Shown: positions 18,626-27,864, counted from the stretch's first letter. The stretch is DNA of 64,000 bases from Planctobacterium sp047947135 (GCA_047947135.1 CP170457.1:3968001-4032000), one strand, 5' to 3'. Made by a program: numbers and translations. Notes: generated by a model from the letters alone, not told the origin.

Positions 18626-19174
18626 TTATTCGCTATCAGTCGCCGGCTTAGTAGCTGGCTTTTTGGCTGGTGAACGACGAGTCGTTGTTTTACCAGTTGC
18701 TGCTTTAGTCTCGCTAGTGGCCTTGCTGGTGCTGGCGCTAGTTGACTTGCTTGCTGCTGCTTTAGATGCTGTAGCGCTCGGCTTTCTCGCCGGTGCTTTT
18801 TTAGCAGCGGGTTTTGCAGGCGCGGCTTTTACTTCGGCTTTTTGCTGTTCAACTAACTTATGAACAACGTCAGTTAAAGCTTCCACTTTGGCGCTCAAGC
18901 GAGTTAAACGATCTTCTTTGCTTTCTTTATTCAAGCCCAGTTTTTCGCGTAACTCAGCAACTTTTGCATTATCGACTTTTTTGCCTTCAAGCAACAATTT
19001 AAGGTCGCTCTCTACCACTGTGCCTTTGCTAAGCATTTCATTGATAAGCGAATTTGTTCCTTCAAACACCTCGTCAAATTTCTTGGTTGCGTACTCTTTA
19101 CCAACGAGTACCACACCTAATCCGGCCAACCAAGCCTGACGGCCAGCGTTTTCGATATTTTTTACCGTTTTCAT
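18626..19174 (-). CDS. Phasin with histone-like Ala/Lys/Pro-rich tail (PhaF-like)
   Basis: Starting at ATG 19174 (strong AAGGGGG 4 nt upstream) the product has 182 residues. Residues 1-100 are a helical phasin domain (NAGRQAWLAGLGVVLVGKEY ... KKVDNAKVAELREKLGL) ending in a leucine-zipper-like stretch. From about 105 onward the chain is a low-complexity Ala/Lys/Pro/Ser/Thr tail with KKAPARKP and RRSPAKKP units, as in PhaF of pseudomonads, where the tail binds DNA and helps share polyhydroxyalkanoate granules between daughter cells. It lies just after a shorter phasin, matching the PhaI-PhaF pair. No PHA synthase is in the window. Confidence 0.85.
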   Translation of the reverse strand: MKTVKNIENAGRQAWLAGLGVVLVGKEYATKKFDEVFEGTNSLINEMLSKGTVVESDLKLLLEGKKVDNAKVAELREKLGLNKESKEDRLTRLSAKVEALTDVVHKLVEQQKAEVKAAPAKPAAKKAPARKPSATASKAAASKSTSASTSKATSETKAATGKTTTRRSPAKKPATKPATDSE

Positions 19175-19204
19175 GTTGCCCCCTTTCATTTTTCGAGGTC
19201 GAGA

Positions 19205-19235
19205 AAGAAAAAGCAACGCTGGTTTGCGTTGCTTT
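19205..19235 (-). terminator. Terminator between the two phasin genes
   Basis: AAAGCAACGC and GCGTTGCTTT form a perfect 10-bp stem with a 6-nt loop, and the minus strand continues TTTTTC. It lies directly after the shorter phasin's stop, so most transcripts of that gene should end before the PhaF-like gene, giving an excess of the small phasin. Confidence 0.75.
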
Positions 19236-19245
19236 AAAAGTAATA

Positions 19246-19599
19246 TTACTTAGCTGAAAGCTTAGCAACAACTTCAGTTAAAGCGTCAATCTTGGCAGAC
19301 AGCTCAGCGATTTTGTCTTCGTCACTTTGCTTGTCCAGACCTAGCTTCTTGCGAACATCAGCTACACGCTCTTCGATGTTTGCTTTTTCTTTGAACTTGC
19401 CTTTAGCTTCTGCTTCAAGTTTTTCACCTTTAACAGCCAGCTCATCAAAAAGCTTAGTTGCTTCAGCGTTCATTTTTTCGTAGTTACTTTGTACTTCGTC
19501 GATGCTCTTACCATAGGCACCCAAACCTGCTAACCAGATTTTACGTGCAAATTCTTCAGCGTCAGTTACTTTTGATTTTAAAGCTTCTAATTTAGTCAT
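19246..19599 (-). CDS. Short phasin (PhaI-like granule-associated protein)
   Basis: From ATG 19599 (GAGGAC 6 nt upstream) the product is 117 residues, all helical. It shares the phasin core with its downstream neighbour: EEFARKIWLAGLGAYGKS, a Glu/Lys-rich amphipathic helix, then KKLGLDKQSDEDKIAELSAKIDALTEVVAKLSAK-type heptads that would form a coiled coil. It lacks the basic tail, as PhaI does. Phasins coat polyhydroxyalkanoate granules and limit their size; in a cell with WS/DGAT they might also meet neutral-lipid bodies. Confidence 0.85.
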   Translation of the reverse strand: MTKLEALKSKVTDAEEFARKIWLAGLGAYGKSIDEVQSNYEKMNAEATKLFDELAVKGEKLEAEAKGKFKEKANIEERVADVRKKLGLDKQSDEDKIAELSAKIDALTEVVAKLSAK

Positions 19600-19868
19600 G
19601 TTAATGTCCTCAGTTCGTAAATTAAATCGTGTTTCGATGGAGCACATCTTACGCAGGCAATTTAGAAATCGCATACTAACGATAAAAAAATCACAAAATA
19701 TATCTGTATATTGTTGATTTAATTAGAATAAATAATGATTTTAGTGGGTGTGGAATGAACTGGAACTGAAAAATTAGAAAGGCTTATCTAATTTAGGCTG
19801 TGGCAAAAGCCCATTTAAAGGTGGCTTGAAGGCCCGAATGACAGTATCGAGCCTCCCGAAAATCGCAG

Positions 19869-20594
19869 TTAGTCAATAAATCCTTCGGGAAGTTTATCTC
19901 GCATCACTCCCCAAATCTGACCACTCTCGATACCATATTGACGGACAATCGCAGGAACAGCCTCATGGTCATGACTTTTGGCAAGATCCAAAAGTGACTG
20001 ATAATACTTGCGAGCTAATTGTCTGGCATCTTTGTTACTAAAATAGAAACCACCGATGCGGGAATATAGACCTTTAAAACCATTCATCAATAAGACATAA
20101 ATATCATTGCCAAAGGCTTCGGCTAATTTATGGGTGATCTGATAATCAAGTTCAGCAAATGTTTTACCGTCGGATTCCTGGGCATCATCCTGATTTTCAA
20201 GTCGCTCGCTCAGAATCGCAGCGACCTGCTCAGGGTTGTTCTTGATTGCACCTCTTATAAACAAAGCACTGACACTGGTGCGGGCAGCAAGTAGTTGATC
20301 AACTAACTCTGGAATACCTTCTTCGTGTAATCTTGCCAAGGTTTCCAGAATGTTCAGGCCACAGGTTTCTTTGAAATTATTCACTCTTGTGGGTTTACCA
20401 TGTTGAATGGTCAACCAGCCATCTCTGGCGAGTCGTTGCAATACTTCTCTAAGCGTAGTTCGTGTAACACCGATGAGTTCAGAAAGCTCACGTTCAGCGG
20501 GAAGGATCGTTCCGGGAGGAAAACGCCCACTCCAAATAGATTCGACGATATATTCTTCTGCAAATCCAGCAGGACTCTGGGCTTTATAAATCAT
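19869..20594 (-). CDS. fadR: FadR, fatty-acid metabolism regulator (GntR family)
   Basis: At 241 residues it matches FadR in length. The N-terminal winged helix is clear: AEEYIVESIWSGRFPPGTILPAERELSELIGVTRTTLREVLQRLARDGWLTIQHGKPTRVNNF. The C-terminal helical acyl-CoA-binding domain follows (GLNILETLARLHEEGIPELVDQLLAARTSVS). FadR represses beta-oxidation genes such as fadD and activates unsaturated fatty-acid synthesis; long-chain acyl-CoA releases it from DNA. It is divergent from nhaB, the same neighbour as in E. coli. fadD lies 11 kb away in this window. Confidence 0.93.
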   Translation of the reverse strand: MIYKAQSPAGFAEEYIVESIWSGRFPPGTILPAERELSELIGVTRTTLREVLQRLARDGWLTIQHGKPTRVNNFKETCGLNILETLARLHEEGIPELVDQLLAARTSVSALFIRGAIKNNPEQVAAILSERLENQDDAQESDGKTFAELDYQITHKLAEAFGNDIYVLLMNGFKGLYSRIGGFYFSNKDARQLARKYYQSLLDLAKSHDHEAVPAIVRQYGIESGQIWGVMRDKLPEGFID

Positions 20595-21051
20595 CTTGAT
20601 TGCTCACTTTTAAACGAATATTGTCATTATTATTGGACCGGACAAGAATTTATTGTTGTTATGTGGTTCGTCAGAACGATGCTCTTGTTCCACGTCAATA
20701 TTGTCTAACTGATTGTACCAGTAGTCATGCCAACGTAACAACGAATTAATCGCTAATCAATCACTTATCGCTATTTCATGCTGATTTTACATTTGATCGC
20801 TCACACTCAGTGTCTAGTTGTGTAGTGCAACAAACCTCCAATATAACTTCATCAATCGATGAATAAATGACTTACAAATGCAGAATTCTACATTGGATTG
20901 CCAAAATCCGGCAAAACAACTACAAATAATCAAATTTTATCCAAACAAATCAAATCATTAGTCTAAAATTACTGTTAAGCTTGCAATTTGTTCTTACAAC
21001 CTCTAAAAACGTAACTCAGTAAAATTCGAGAACGTTAAAAGGACGCAATCA
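20595..21051. other. 457-nt fadR-nhaB divergent intergenic region
   Basis: AT-rich stretch with no convincing coding potential on either strand. It must hold the promoters of fadR and nhaB. I looked for a FadR-type operator (AACTGGTC-like palindrome) and found no convincing match. The nhaB start is supported by AAAGGAC about 8 nt upstream. Confidence 0.5.
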
Positions 21052-22629
21052 ATGCCAACTAACTTAACTCAGGCCATTTATTCTAACTTTTTAGGTAATG
21101 CGCCAGATTGGTACAAAAAAGCGATTATCGGTTTTCTTATTATCAACCCATTCCTGTTCACCATGAACCCATACATTGCAGGATGGGCACTGGTACTGCA
21201 GTTTATCTTCACCCTGGCCATGGCACTTAAATGCTATCCCTTGCAACCGGGAGGCCTGCTGCTAATTGAGGCACTGGCTATGGGCATGAGCTCCCCGTCT
21301 CTTATGCGGCACGAAATTATCGTAAATATAGAAGTGGTACTGCTATTGATATTCATGGTGGCCGGTATCTATTTTATGAAAGAGTTATTGCTCTATCTGT
21401 TCTCCAAAATCCTGGTGGGTTTAAAAAGCAAAATAGCCTTATCCGTTTCATTTTGTGCCGCTTCGGCATTTTTATCTGCCTTCCTGGATGCGCTTACTGT
21501 GGTAGCTGTCATTATTTCGGTGGCTACCGGCTTTTATTCCATATATCACAAGGTCGCATCTGGCAAAGATTTCAATCACGATCATGATCACACTTCAGAC
21601 GAGCAATTACCGCAACTCACCCGGGAAGATTTAGAGAGTTTCCGTGCCTTTTTACGTAATTTAATGATGCATGCTTCAGTTGGTACCGCTTTGGGTGGAG
21701 TTATGACCATGGTGGGCGAGCCGCAAAATTTAATTATTGCCGCCAAAGCTAACTGGGACTTTTTAGAATTCTTCCTGCGCATGGCACCTATTACTATTCC
21801 GGTCTTTTTTGCTGGTCTTATCACTACCGTTGTTTTAGAAAAGTTAAAAATATTTAGCTACGGAGCAGAGCTACCCGATAACGTGCGAAATATCCTCGAA
21901 GATTATTGTTCTCACGTGGATCAAGAACGTACAGAGAAAGACAAAGCCAAACTGTTTGTACAGGGCATCGTCGCCATTTGGTTAGTGGTCGGTTTGGGAA
22001 TGCATTTAGCAGCCGTCGGCCTGATTGGTTTATCAGTTATTGTTTTGGCTTCTGGTTTTTGCGGTATCGTTGAAGAACACCAAATCGGCCACGCTTTTGA
22101 AGAAGCACTGCCCTTCACTGCCTTGCTATGTGTCTTTTTTGGTATCGTAGCGGTTATTATTGAACAACAGCTGTTTACTCCGGTGATTGATTGGGTACTC
22201 ACCTACGAAGGCAAAACACAAATGCTGATGTTCTTTATGGCCAACGGTATTTTATCCATGGTCAGTGATAATGTGTTTGTGGGCTCGGTTTACATTACTG
22301 AAGTAGGCAATGCATTGCAGGCTGGTCATATTACCCGGGATCAGTTCGACATGCTGGCCGTTGCTATTAATACCGGCACGAATTTACCCAGTGTTGCAAC
22401 TCCAAATGGTCAGGCAGCATTTTTATTCCTGTTAACATCGGCATTAGCACCGCTGTTAAGACTCTCCTACGGAAAAATGGTCTATATGGCGCTGCCTTAT
22501 ACTATTGTACTCACCATAGTGGGTTTATTAGGTGTGTATTTCTCTTTGTATGGAATGACCGAGTGGATGTATGAGATGCATTGGATTGAACATCACCCGG
22601 CCACGATTGGAGAAGTTGAAGGACATTAA
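21052..22629 (+). CDS. nhaB: NhaB, Na+/H+ antiporter
   Basis: A 525-residue polytopic membrane protein, close to the usual NhaB length (about 513-530). It opens with NFLGNAPDWYKKAIIGFLIINPFLF, typical of NhaB, and later has VGEPQNLIIAAKANWDFLEFFLRMAP and MVSDNVFVGSVYITEVG, family blocks of the transport core. NhaB exports Na+ in exchange for H+ at the inner membrane. It is divergent from fadR and followed by dsbB after a strong terminator, the same gene order as in E. coli. Confidence 0.95.
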   Translation: MPTNLTQAIYSNFLGNAPDWYKKAIIGFLIINPFLFTMNPYIAGWALVLQFIFTLAMALKCYPLQPGGLLLIEALAMGMSSPSLMRHEIIVNIEVVLLLIFMVAGIYFMKELLLYLFSKILVGLKSKIALSVSFCAASAFLSAFLDALTVVAVIISVATGFYSIYHKVASGKDFNHDHDHTSDEQLPQLTREDLESFRAFLRNLMMHASVGTALGGVMTMVGEPQNLIIAAKANWDFLEFFLRMAPITIPVFFAGLITTVVLEKLKIFSYGAELPDNVRNILEDYCSHVDQERTEKDKAKLFVQGIVAIWLVVGLGMHLAAVGLIGLSVIVLASGFCGIVEEHQIGHAFEEALPFTALLCVFFGIVAVIIEQQLFTPVIDWVLTYEGKTQMLMFFMANGILSMVSDNVFVGSVYITEVGNALQAGHITRDQFDMLAVAINTGTNLPSVATPNGQAAFLFLLTSALAPLLRLSYGKMVYMALPYTIVLTIVGLLGVYFSLYGMTEWMYEMHWIEHHPATIGEVEGH

Positions 22630-22652
22630 CTTCAACTGACATACTTTTTCAC

Positions 22653-22680
22653 AAAAAGCACCTTTTTAAGGTGCTTTTTT
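22653..22680 (+). terminator. Rho-independent terminator after nhaB
   Basis: AAAAAGCACC pairs with GGTGCTTTTT around a 7-nt loop, with the T run inside the 3' arm. It lies 24 nt after the nhaB stop and before the dsbB promoter region. Confidence 0.85.
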
Positions 22681-22731
22681 ATTGTCTGACTCGTTATACT
22701 GCTGCAATAAAAATAAGACACCGGACACACC

Positions 22732-23250
22732 ATGCTGGAGACATTATCCAGGCTGACAGAGCAAAGAGGCCCCTGGGCACTGCTGTTTTCATCAGCTTTT
22801 CTACTGGAGCTTACCGCCCTTTACTTCCAATACGGGATGGGATTAGCACCCTGTATTATGTGCATATATCAGCGCACAGCCGTACTAGGTATCATGATGT
22901 CGGCACTGCTGGTTTTAATAATAAATAATGGCATAAGCCGCTTTGTCGCATATCTCACCTGGGGCGTTTCTGCAATCTGGGGAACCTTAATTGCTGTTGA
23001 ACACGTGGATATTCAAACCGCGGCCAATCCATTTTTCGCGTCATGTGAAATCGTACCCAACTTCCCTTCTTTCATGCCTCTGCATGAATGGATACCTGCA
23101 TTTTTCGCAGCAACAGGTGACTGTGGGGATATCGACTGGCAGTTTTTAACCCTGAGTATGCCCCAATGGATGATTGTGATTCTGGGCTTTTATAGTGTGG
23201 TGTTTGTAGCAGCTTTATTTACCAGACTTTTAAAGCATCACCGGTTTTGA
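22732..23250 (+). CDS. dsbB: DsbB, disulfide bond formation protein B
   Basis: A 172-residue inner-membrane protein with four hydrophobic segments. The first redox pair is the Cys-x-x-Cys of APCIMCIYQR in the first periplasmic loop; the second pair is Cys in FASCEIVPN and Cys in TGDCGDIDW, spaced as in DsbB. The conserved Arg after the first CxxC (IYQR) is present, as is WxxxMP-type context. DsbB reoxidises DsbA and passes electrons to quinone. Location beside nhaB matches E. coli. Confidence 0.93.
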   Translation: MLETLSRLTEQRGPWALLFSSAFLLELTALYFQYGMGLAPCIMCIYQRTAVLGIMMSALLVLIINNGISRFVAYLTWGVSAIWGTLIAVEHVDIQTAANPFFASCEIVPNFPSFMPLHEWIPAFFAATGDCGDIDWQFLTLSMPQWMIVILGFYSVVFVAALFTRLLKHHRF

Positions 23251-23301
23251 GAAAGGTCGCTGCCAATCCCTTGTTAATGTCTCTTTAGGTATGAATTAGA
23301 A

Positions 23302-23321
23302 AGCCGCTCTGCAAAGCGGCT
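23302..23321. terminator. Hairpin between convergent dsbB and nhaA
   Basis: AGCCGCT pairs with AGCGGCT across a 6-nt loop, about 50 nt after the dsbB stop and 28 nt from the nhaA stop. Weak T content on both sides, so a shared terminator is plausible. Confidence 0.5.
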
Positions 23322-23349
23322 ATCAAATCATGAAGCTGTCAGGTAATTC

Positions 23350-24546
23350 TTAATCCGCAGTGTCTGGTTTATTGTTTTGCCCTGCCGCTAGATAAAGAAT
23401 AATCACACCAACAATGGCACTGGAAAGAGACCCAATTAACATGCCTAAGCGATCAATTCGATTGTAGCCTATGCCGACTTCTGCAAACGCCAGTCCACCA
23501 ATAAACAAACTCATGGTAAACCCAATCCCACAAATAAAGGCAACTCCTAACATTTGACTCCAGGTAACGCCAGGTAATGGGGAAGCGAGCTTCAAACTCA
23601 CCACTAGCCAGCTACAAAGCATCACTCCAACAGGTTTCCCTATGAAAAGTCCAAGTGCAATGCCAAGCGGGATAGGTTCTATAATCCGTCCGAGATTTAG
23701 ATCGGTGAACGATATTCCACCATTGACAAAGGCAAACAATGGCACAATACCCAGAATTACCCAGGGATGTATCGCATGCAATGCCACATCTGACGGGGAA
23801 TCCTGATTAGCAGAATGTTTATCACTGTGAGATGGTATCAAAAGCGCGGTTATGACACCGGCTAATGTCGCATGGACACCAGATTTCAGAACGCACACCC
23901 AGGTCGCCACACCCAATAAAATATAGATGCCCAGGTTTTTCACTCCAAGGCGATTACAAAGCAGCATGAAGACAATAAAACCAGCCGCAAAAAGTAACGA
24001 TTGCAGGGATAAATTTGCTGTATAGAAAAGGGCAATGATAATAATGGCGATAAGGTCGTCCAAAATCGCCAATGTCATTAAGAATACTTTTAATGAGGTC
24101 GGGACCCGACTCCCCAGCATAGTCAGTACACCTAAAGCAAAAGCAATGTCGGTGGCAGTCGGAATTGCCCAGCCCACTATCGCTTCAGGATCATCAGCAT
24201 TGAACCATAAATAAATGAGGGCTGGGAAAACTACCCCACCAATAGCTCCAGCCATAGGAAGAACAACTTGTTTCTTATCCTTTAATTCTCCGTGCAACCA
24301 CTCCCGCTTGATCTCCAGCCCAATCATAAAAAAGAACACTGCCATCAGGCCATCATTGACCCACAGGAAAAGGGGCTTCTCAACACCGAGGCCACCAATT
24401 TTGACAATTCCGTCGATTTTTAAAAAGGCATCATAAGCACTGGCAAATCCCGTGTTCTTTACCAGCATGGCTAATATTACGGCAGCCAGTAACAAGAGTC
24501 CGCCAATGGCAGCCATTCGATTTGAATGGGCTTGATCGTTCGCCAT
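23350..24546 (-). CDS. nhaA: NhaA, Na+/H+ antiporter
   Basis: A 398-residue membrane protein with about 12 transmembrane segments. The transport aspartates fall at the E. coli NhaA positions: Asp133 in PTATDIAFALG, and Asp163-Asp164 in LAILDDLIAI. The MIGLEIKREWLHGELKD block near residue 75-90 is also diagnostic. NhaA exchanges one Na+ for two H+ and is the main alkaline-pH and salt defence. It converges with dsbB. Having NhaA and NhaB close together fits a salt-adapted organism. Confidence 0.95.
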   Translation of the reverse strand: MANDQAHSNRMAAIGGLLLLAAVILAMLVKNTGFASAYDAFLKIDGIVKIGGLGVEKPLFLWVNDGLMAVFFFMIGLEIKREWLHGELKDKKQVVLPMAGAIGGVVFPALIYLWFNADDPEAIVGWAIPTATDIAFALGVLTMLGSRVPTSLKVFLMTLAILDDLIAIIIIALFYTANLSLQSLLFAAGFIVFMLLCNRLGVKNLGIYILLGVATWVCVLKSGVHATLAGVITALLIPSHSDKHSANQDSPSDVALHAIHPWVILGIVPLFAFVNGGISFTDLNLGRIIEPIPLGIALGLFIGKPVGVMLCSWLVVSLKLASPLPGVTWSQMLGVAFICGIGFTMSLFIGGLAFAEVGIGYNRIDRLGMLIGSLSSAIVGVIILYLAAGQNNKPDTAD

Positions 24547-24759
24547 ACATATTCCTTTTAAAAAACGTTGTTGTCATTTGACACAACACAAATCGTTATA
24601 CGTTTTGAGGGGTCTGCAAAATCTACAAAAGAGTTAATAGCTTAGCAGTAATTCCTGCCTTATGATGAAAATGAGATAATGATTTCAAACAGTTAGACTT
24701 AAGGATTGTAATGATCAACCTTATTTAGGTTCTGGAAAACACTGGGCAGTGTTTGCTAA

Positions 24760-26229
24760 TTATTTGCTGCCATAAAAGTGATGATCGGCATGTTTAAAGT
24801 TGCTTGCCCAACGACGAAAAGTGAAACTAAACCCCGGAAACATCGCAATGACTTTGCCACTTTTACTTTTGTACCAACTATCACATCCCCCGGTATGCCA
24901 CACTGTTTTGGCCATTTCCTTATGGATGAGTCTGGTGTACTGTTCCTCCGCTTCTGGTTTTACTTCTATTGCCTGATATTGGTTGGCTTGCACTCTCCAG
25001 ATACAAGCCATGATGTATTTCATTTGGGACTCAATAACAAACAACGCTGAGGTATGCCCAATCCCGGTATTAGGTCCCGTGACCACAAACAAGTTTGGGA
25101 AACCTGGCACAGTTGTCCCCAGGTAAGCTCGGGGATAGTCCTGCCAAAAAGTACTGAGACGTTTGCCATCTCGACCAATAACAGGATAAGAGATAACACT
25201 GTCAGTGGCATCAAAACCGGTAGCGTACACAATCAGATCCAGCTCATACTCACTCCCCTGCTGAGTGCGAATTCCAGTTTCCGTTATTTCATCAATGCCC
25301 TCGGTTTTATCATGCAAGGTCACATTGTCCCGACAATAGGCTGGATAAAGCGTACTGGACAGCAGGATGCGTTTGCAGCCTATCACGAACTCAGGTGTCA
25401 ATTGTTCCCGCAAGTCATCATCTGGAATGGCTTTTTTAAGAAACGCAGTGGCTTTTCTCGTGGCCAGTAAGTCGAGTAATGTTCTGGAATACTTAAAGCC
25501 GATGACTCGGATTTCCAAAGCCCAATAGATAAGAATTCTTAGGAAATGATAGGCCCATTTGCTTCTAAGGATTTTTCGTTGCCAGTTTTTAAAAACGTAA
25601 TCAGGTCTTGGCATCACCCAATGCGGGGTGCGCTGAAAAACGTGAAGGTGCCTGACATCTGGGGCAATCGCAGGAATAACCTGGGCAGCACTGGCACCGC
25701 TGCCAATCACAGCTACCCGTTTGTTTTTGTAGTCAAACGAGTGGTCCCAATTATTGCTATGAAATGAAGCCCCTTTGAAGCTATCTTTGCCGGTAAAATT
25801 TGGCGTGACTGGCGTACTCAAAGGTCCCGTCGCATTGATGACGAATTGAGCCTGTATAGGAGCTCGTCCGGCCACATCGATATACCACTTTTGCTCTCGC
25901 TCATGCCAGGCGATTTTCTTTACTTCGCAATCCGTGAAAGCACATTTATTTAACTCATGTTTTGCAATGACGTAATTGGTGTACTCGCTCAGCTCTTTCT
26001 GTTCTGCGAACATTTGCGACCAATCATAGGGTTCATCGCAAAGCGAATAGAGCGGAGATTGCACATCAACAGCGGCACCGGGATAAGAATTCTGCAGCCA
26101 GGTCCCCCCCAGAAACGCCCGTCGCTCCAAAATAATAAAATCCTGGATACCCTGTTTGCGTAAATTTAATGCCGCCAGCAATCCGCCGAATCCACTGCCG
26201 ATGATAACCGCTTGGTGGTAAGCACTCAT
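24760..26229 (-). CDS. Flavin monooxygenase, Baeyer-Villiger type
   Basis: From ATG 26229 (AGGAG 5 nt upstream; a second in-frame ATG lies 18 nt earlier) the product is 489 residues. The FAD site is GSGFGG (11-16), the NADPH site GSGASA (176-181), and between them lies FKGASFHSNNW (151-161), the FxGxxxHxxxW fingerprint of Baeyer-Villiger monooxygenases. A conserved YATGFDA segment follows. Such enzymes insert oxygen beside a ketone to give esters or lactones, or oxidise S/N atoms. Substrate unknown; no linked catabolic genes are seen. Confidence 0.88.
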   Translation of the reverse strand: MSAYHQAVIIGSGFGGLLAALNLRKQGIQDFIILERRAFLGGTWLQNSYPGAAVDVQSPLYSLCDEPYDWSQMFAEQKELSEYTNYVIAKHELNKCAFTDCEVKKIAWHEREQKWYIDVAGRAPIQAQFVINATGPLSTPVTPNFTGKDSFKGASFHSNNWDHSFDYKNKRVAVIGSGASAAQVIPAIAPDVRHLHVFQRTPHWVMPRPDYVFKNWQRKILRSKWAYHFLRILIYWALEIRVIGFKYSRTLLDLLATRKATAFLKKAIPDDDLREQLTPEFVIGCKRILLSSTLYPAYCRDNVTLHDKTEGIDEITETGIRTQQGSEYELDLIVYATGFDATDSVISYPVIGRDGKRLSTFWQDYPRAYLGTTVPGFPNLFVVTGPNTGIGHTSALFVIESQMKYIMACIWRVQANQYQAIEVKPEAEEQYTRLIHKEMAKTVWHTGGCDSWYKSKSGKVIAMFPGFSFTFRRWASNFKHADHHFYGSK

Positions 26230-26318
26230 TGCATCTCCTGCTCCCAAGTTATCGTCCCAAAAGAAAAGAGCAGCGCATCGCGCCCCCCCTCTCTTTTAAC
26301 CTAAAGCTTATTGGGTGC

Positions 26319-27392
26319 TCAAAAGCTAATTTGATAACCCATAACCAACGTTTTATCTAACTCCATTTGAACGCCATTGACGTCCTGCTGTATCGGTATC
26401 AAATACTCAACCGCAATTCGATGCTTTCCAGCAAACACCAGATTCGTACCCAACGCTATTTCCCATAAATCTTTACCATAATTCGCGGGATTTGCAGTCG
26501 TTACCGGTGCAACTATGACATCATCGCTGCCCGACAGCTCGTCTGAAGAAGTATAGACCGTCCGCAATGACAAACTCGCTTGCCCAGATACCTGCTTTGC
26601 CAGCCAGGCCGTCACGCTAGATTGAGCTCCCCACTGATATCCCTCATCAGCATCATCCATCGCGGTATCATAAACAAACTGCGCCCCCCAACTCACATCG
26701 TCATATCGTCCTGTATAGGTTAAGCCTGCAGACAAACGATAACTGCCTCCCCCTAATTGCATGCTATAGGGCAGGCGCATTTCCATACGCATCCCCATCG
26801 GTGTCAGTACCTCCTGTTTTTCATCAGTTGCACCGGTTGGCAGGGTTAGACCAATATTGGCGTGCCATTTGTGAGTGCCATCATCAGCAATGCCGATGAG
26901 CGCACTCAGTTTGCTGTCCGCCAATCCAGAACTTTCGGTGATAAATTCACCTAACGGTTCAGTACCCATTCCTCCCTGATAAGTCAGCAGCTGCATGTCA
27001 TTGCTGACATAGTTCAGCATCGCCATCAGCGTGATATTGTCAGTCGGTGCGTACATCATGCCAACCATATGCATTTTCATCGACATCTCCTGTGGTACCA
27101 CACGCACTGTGGGTGGAGACATTGGTGGGTTGGCATAGGGGTTCGCTACAGTGGTTACGATGTCATCATTACTAATGCTGTTATCGCCCTGTAAGTTTCC
27201 AGCCATGGCCATATCCATAAAGCGATAGGAGACCATGAATTCACCATCTTTGTGCAGATGGTCCCCCATCACCCCGATAGGTGCATGGGAATGAGGAGTA
27301 AGTGATAAATCAAAATTGACATCCGCTGATACCTGACAAACACCAAGCAGCAACGTGGCAGTTAGCCAACATTTTCTATTGTTGTAATACAT
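26319..27392 (-). CDS. Outer-membrane beta-barrel protein, Met/His-rich
   Basis: A 357-residue exported protein (signal peptide ATLLLGVCQVSA). After cleavage come alternating amphipathic strands ending in the aromatic C-terminal residue (YQISF) typical of outer-membrane barrels. The length and strand pattern resemble the phenol-degradation MetA/transporter-like barrel family. The N-terminal third is strikingly rich in Met and His: SHAPIGVMGDHLHKDGE, YRFMDMAMAG, EMSMKMHMVGMMYAP, and later LTPMGMRMEMRLPYSM. Similar proteins are, as I recall, found near copper-handling genes, so a metal link is possible but not shown. The small exported protein gene 46 nt upstream is probably cotranscribed. Confidence 0.75.
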   Translation of the reverse strand: MYYNNRKCWLTATLLLGVCQVSADVNFDLSLTPHSHAPIGVMGDHLHKDGEFMVSYRFMDMAMAGNLQGDNSISNDDIVTTVANPYANPPMSPPTVRVVPQEMSMKMHMVGMMYAPTDNITLMAMLNYVSNDMQLLTYQGGMGTEPLGEFITESSGLADSKLSALIGIADDGTHKWHANIGLTLPTGATDEKQEVLTPMGMRMEMRLPYSMQLGGGSYRLSAGLTYTGRYDDVSWGAQFVYDTAMDDADEGYQWGAQSSVTAWLAKQVSGQASLSLRTVYTSSDELSGSDDVIVAPVTTANPANYGKDLWEIALGTNLVFAGKHRIAVEYLIPIQQDVNGVQMELDKTLVMGYQISF

Positions 27393-27438
27393 TTATATTC
27401 TCTTAAATTATTACTGTTAAAATTGGAAACGTTAAAAA

Positions 27439-27864
27439 TTAAGAGAGTAAAGGTGGGCCCCTTGGGCTGGGAAGCACGTTGCTGGCATAATAAATCGCCT
27501 GCTGAGTGCGGATACGTTTTTTGGTTTCCGTCAGTAGCAGGAACTCTAGTTGCGATGGACCACTGAGGAATGTGTCACTTGCACTATCTGCAAGAAAGCC
27601 GAATCCACATTTAAGCTGCTGGCGGTGTTCAGGGGCATCTTGAGGAGCATCAACAAAAACCAGCTTGCCGGTTTCAGAAAAGGCGCTGGCTGAAATCCAT
27701 TTGAACTGCTTTCCCGTGCAGATGAGCATTGTATCCTGATCGGCAAACTTCAGCCCGTACTGTGCGGTTTGCGCAGATACTAGAAACCCGACAAAACTAT
27801 TGCATAGCAAAGCGATTGCCGCATAAGCAAAAACGGCGAAGCGTATGGAGAATTGTCTATGCAT
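27439..27864 (-). CDS. Small exported protein, DUF2946-like
   Basis: From ATG 27864 the product has 141 residues (a TTG 39 nt upstream is an alternative; neither has a strong ribosome site). It begins with a hydrophobic signal or anchor (AVFAYAAIALLCNSFVGFLVSAQ). Two Cys follow in MLICTGKQFKWIS and HRQQLKCGF, and the chain ends PSPRGPPLLS; this layout, one N-terminal helix, a C...W strand, a HxxxxC region and an RGPP end, resembles DUF2946 proteins. It is upstream of the Met/His-rich barrel on the same strand. Function unknown; the family call is tentative. Confidence 0.55.
   Translation of the reverse strand: MHRQFSIRFAVFAYAAIALLCNSFVGFLVSAQTAQYGLKFADQDTMLICTGKQFKWISASAFSETGKLVFVDAPQDAPEHRQQLKCGFGFLADSASDTFLSGPSQLEFLLLTETKKRIRTQQAIYYASNVLPSPRGPPLLS

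Noticed and set aside
20595..21051. FadR operator upstream of fadR/nhaB or upstream of fadD
   Set aside because: I looked for the AACTGGTC-type palindrome in 20595-21051 and 33185-33360 and found only weak half matches, none good enough to report.
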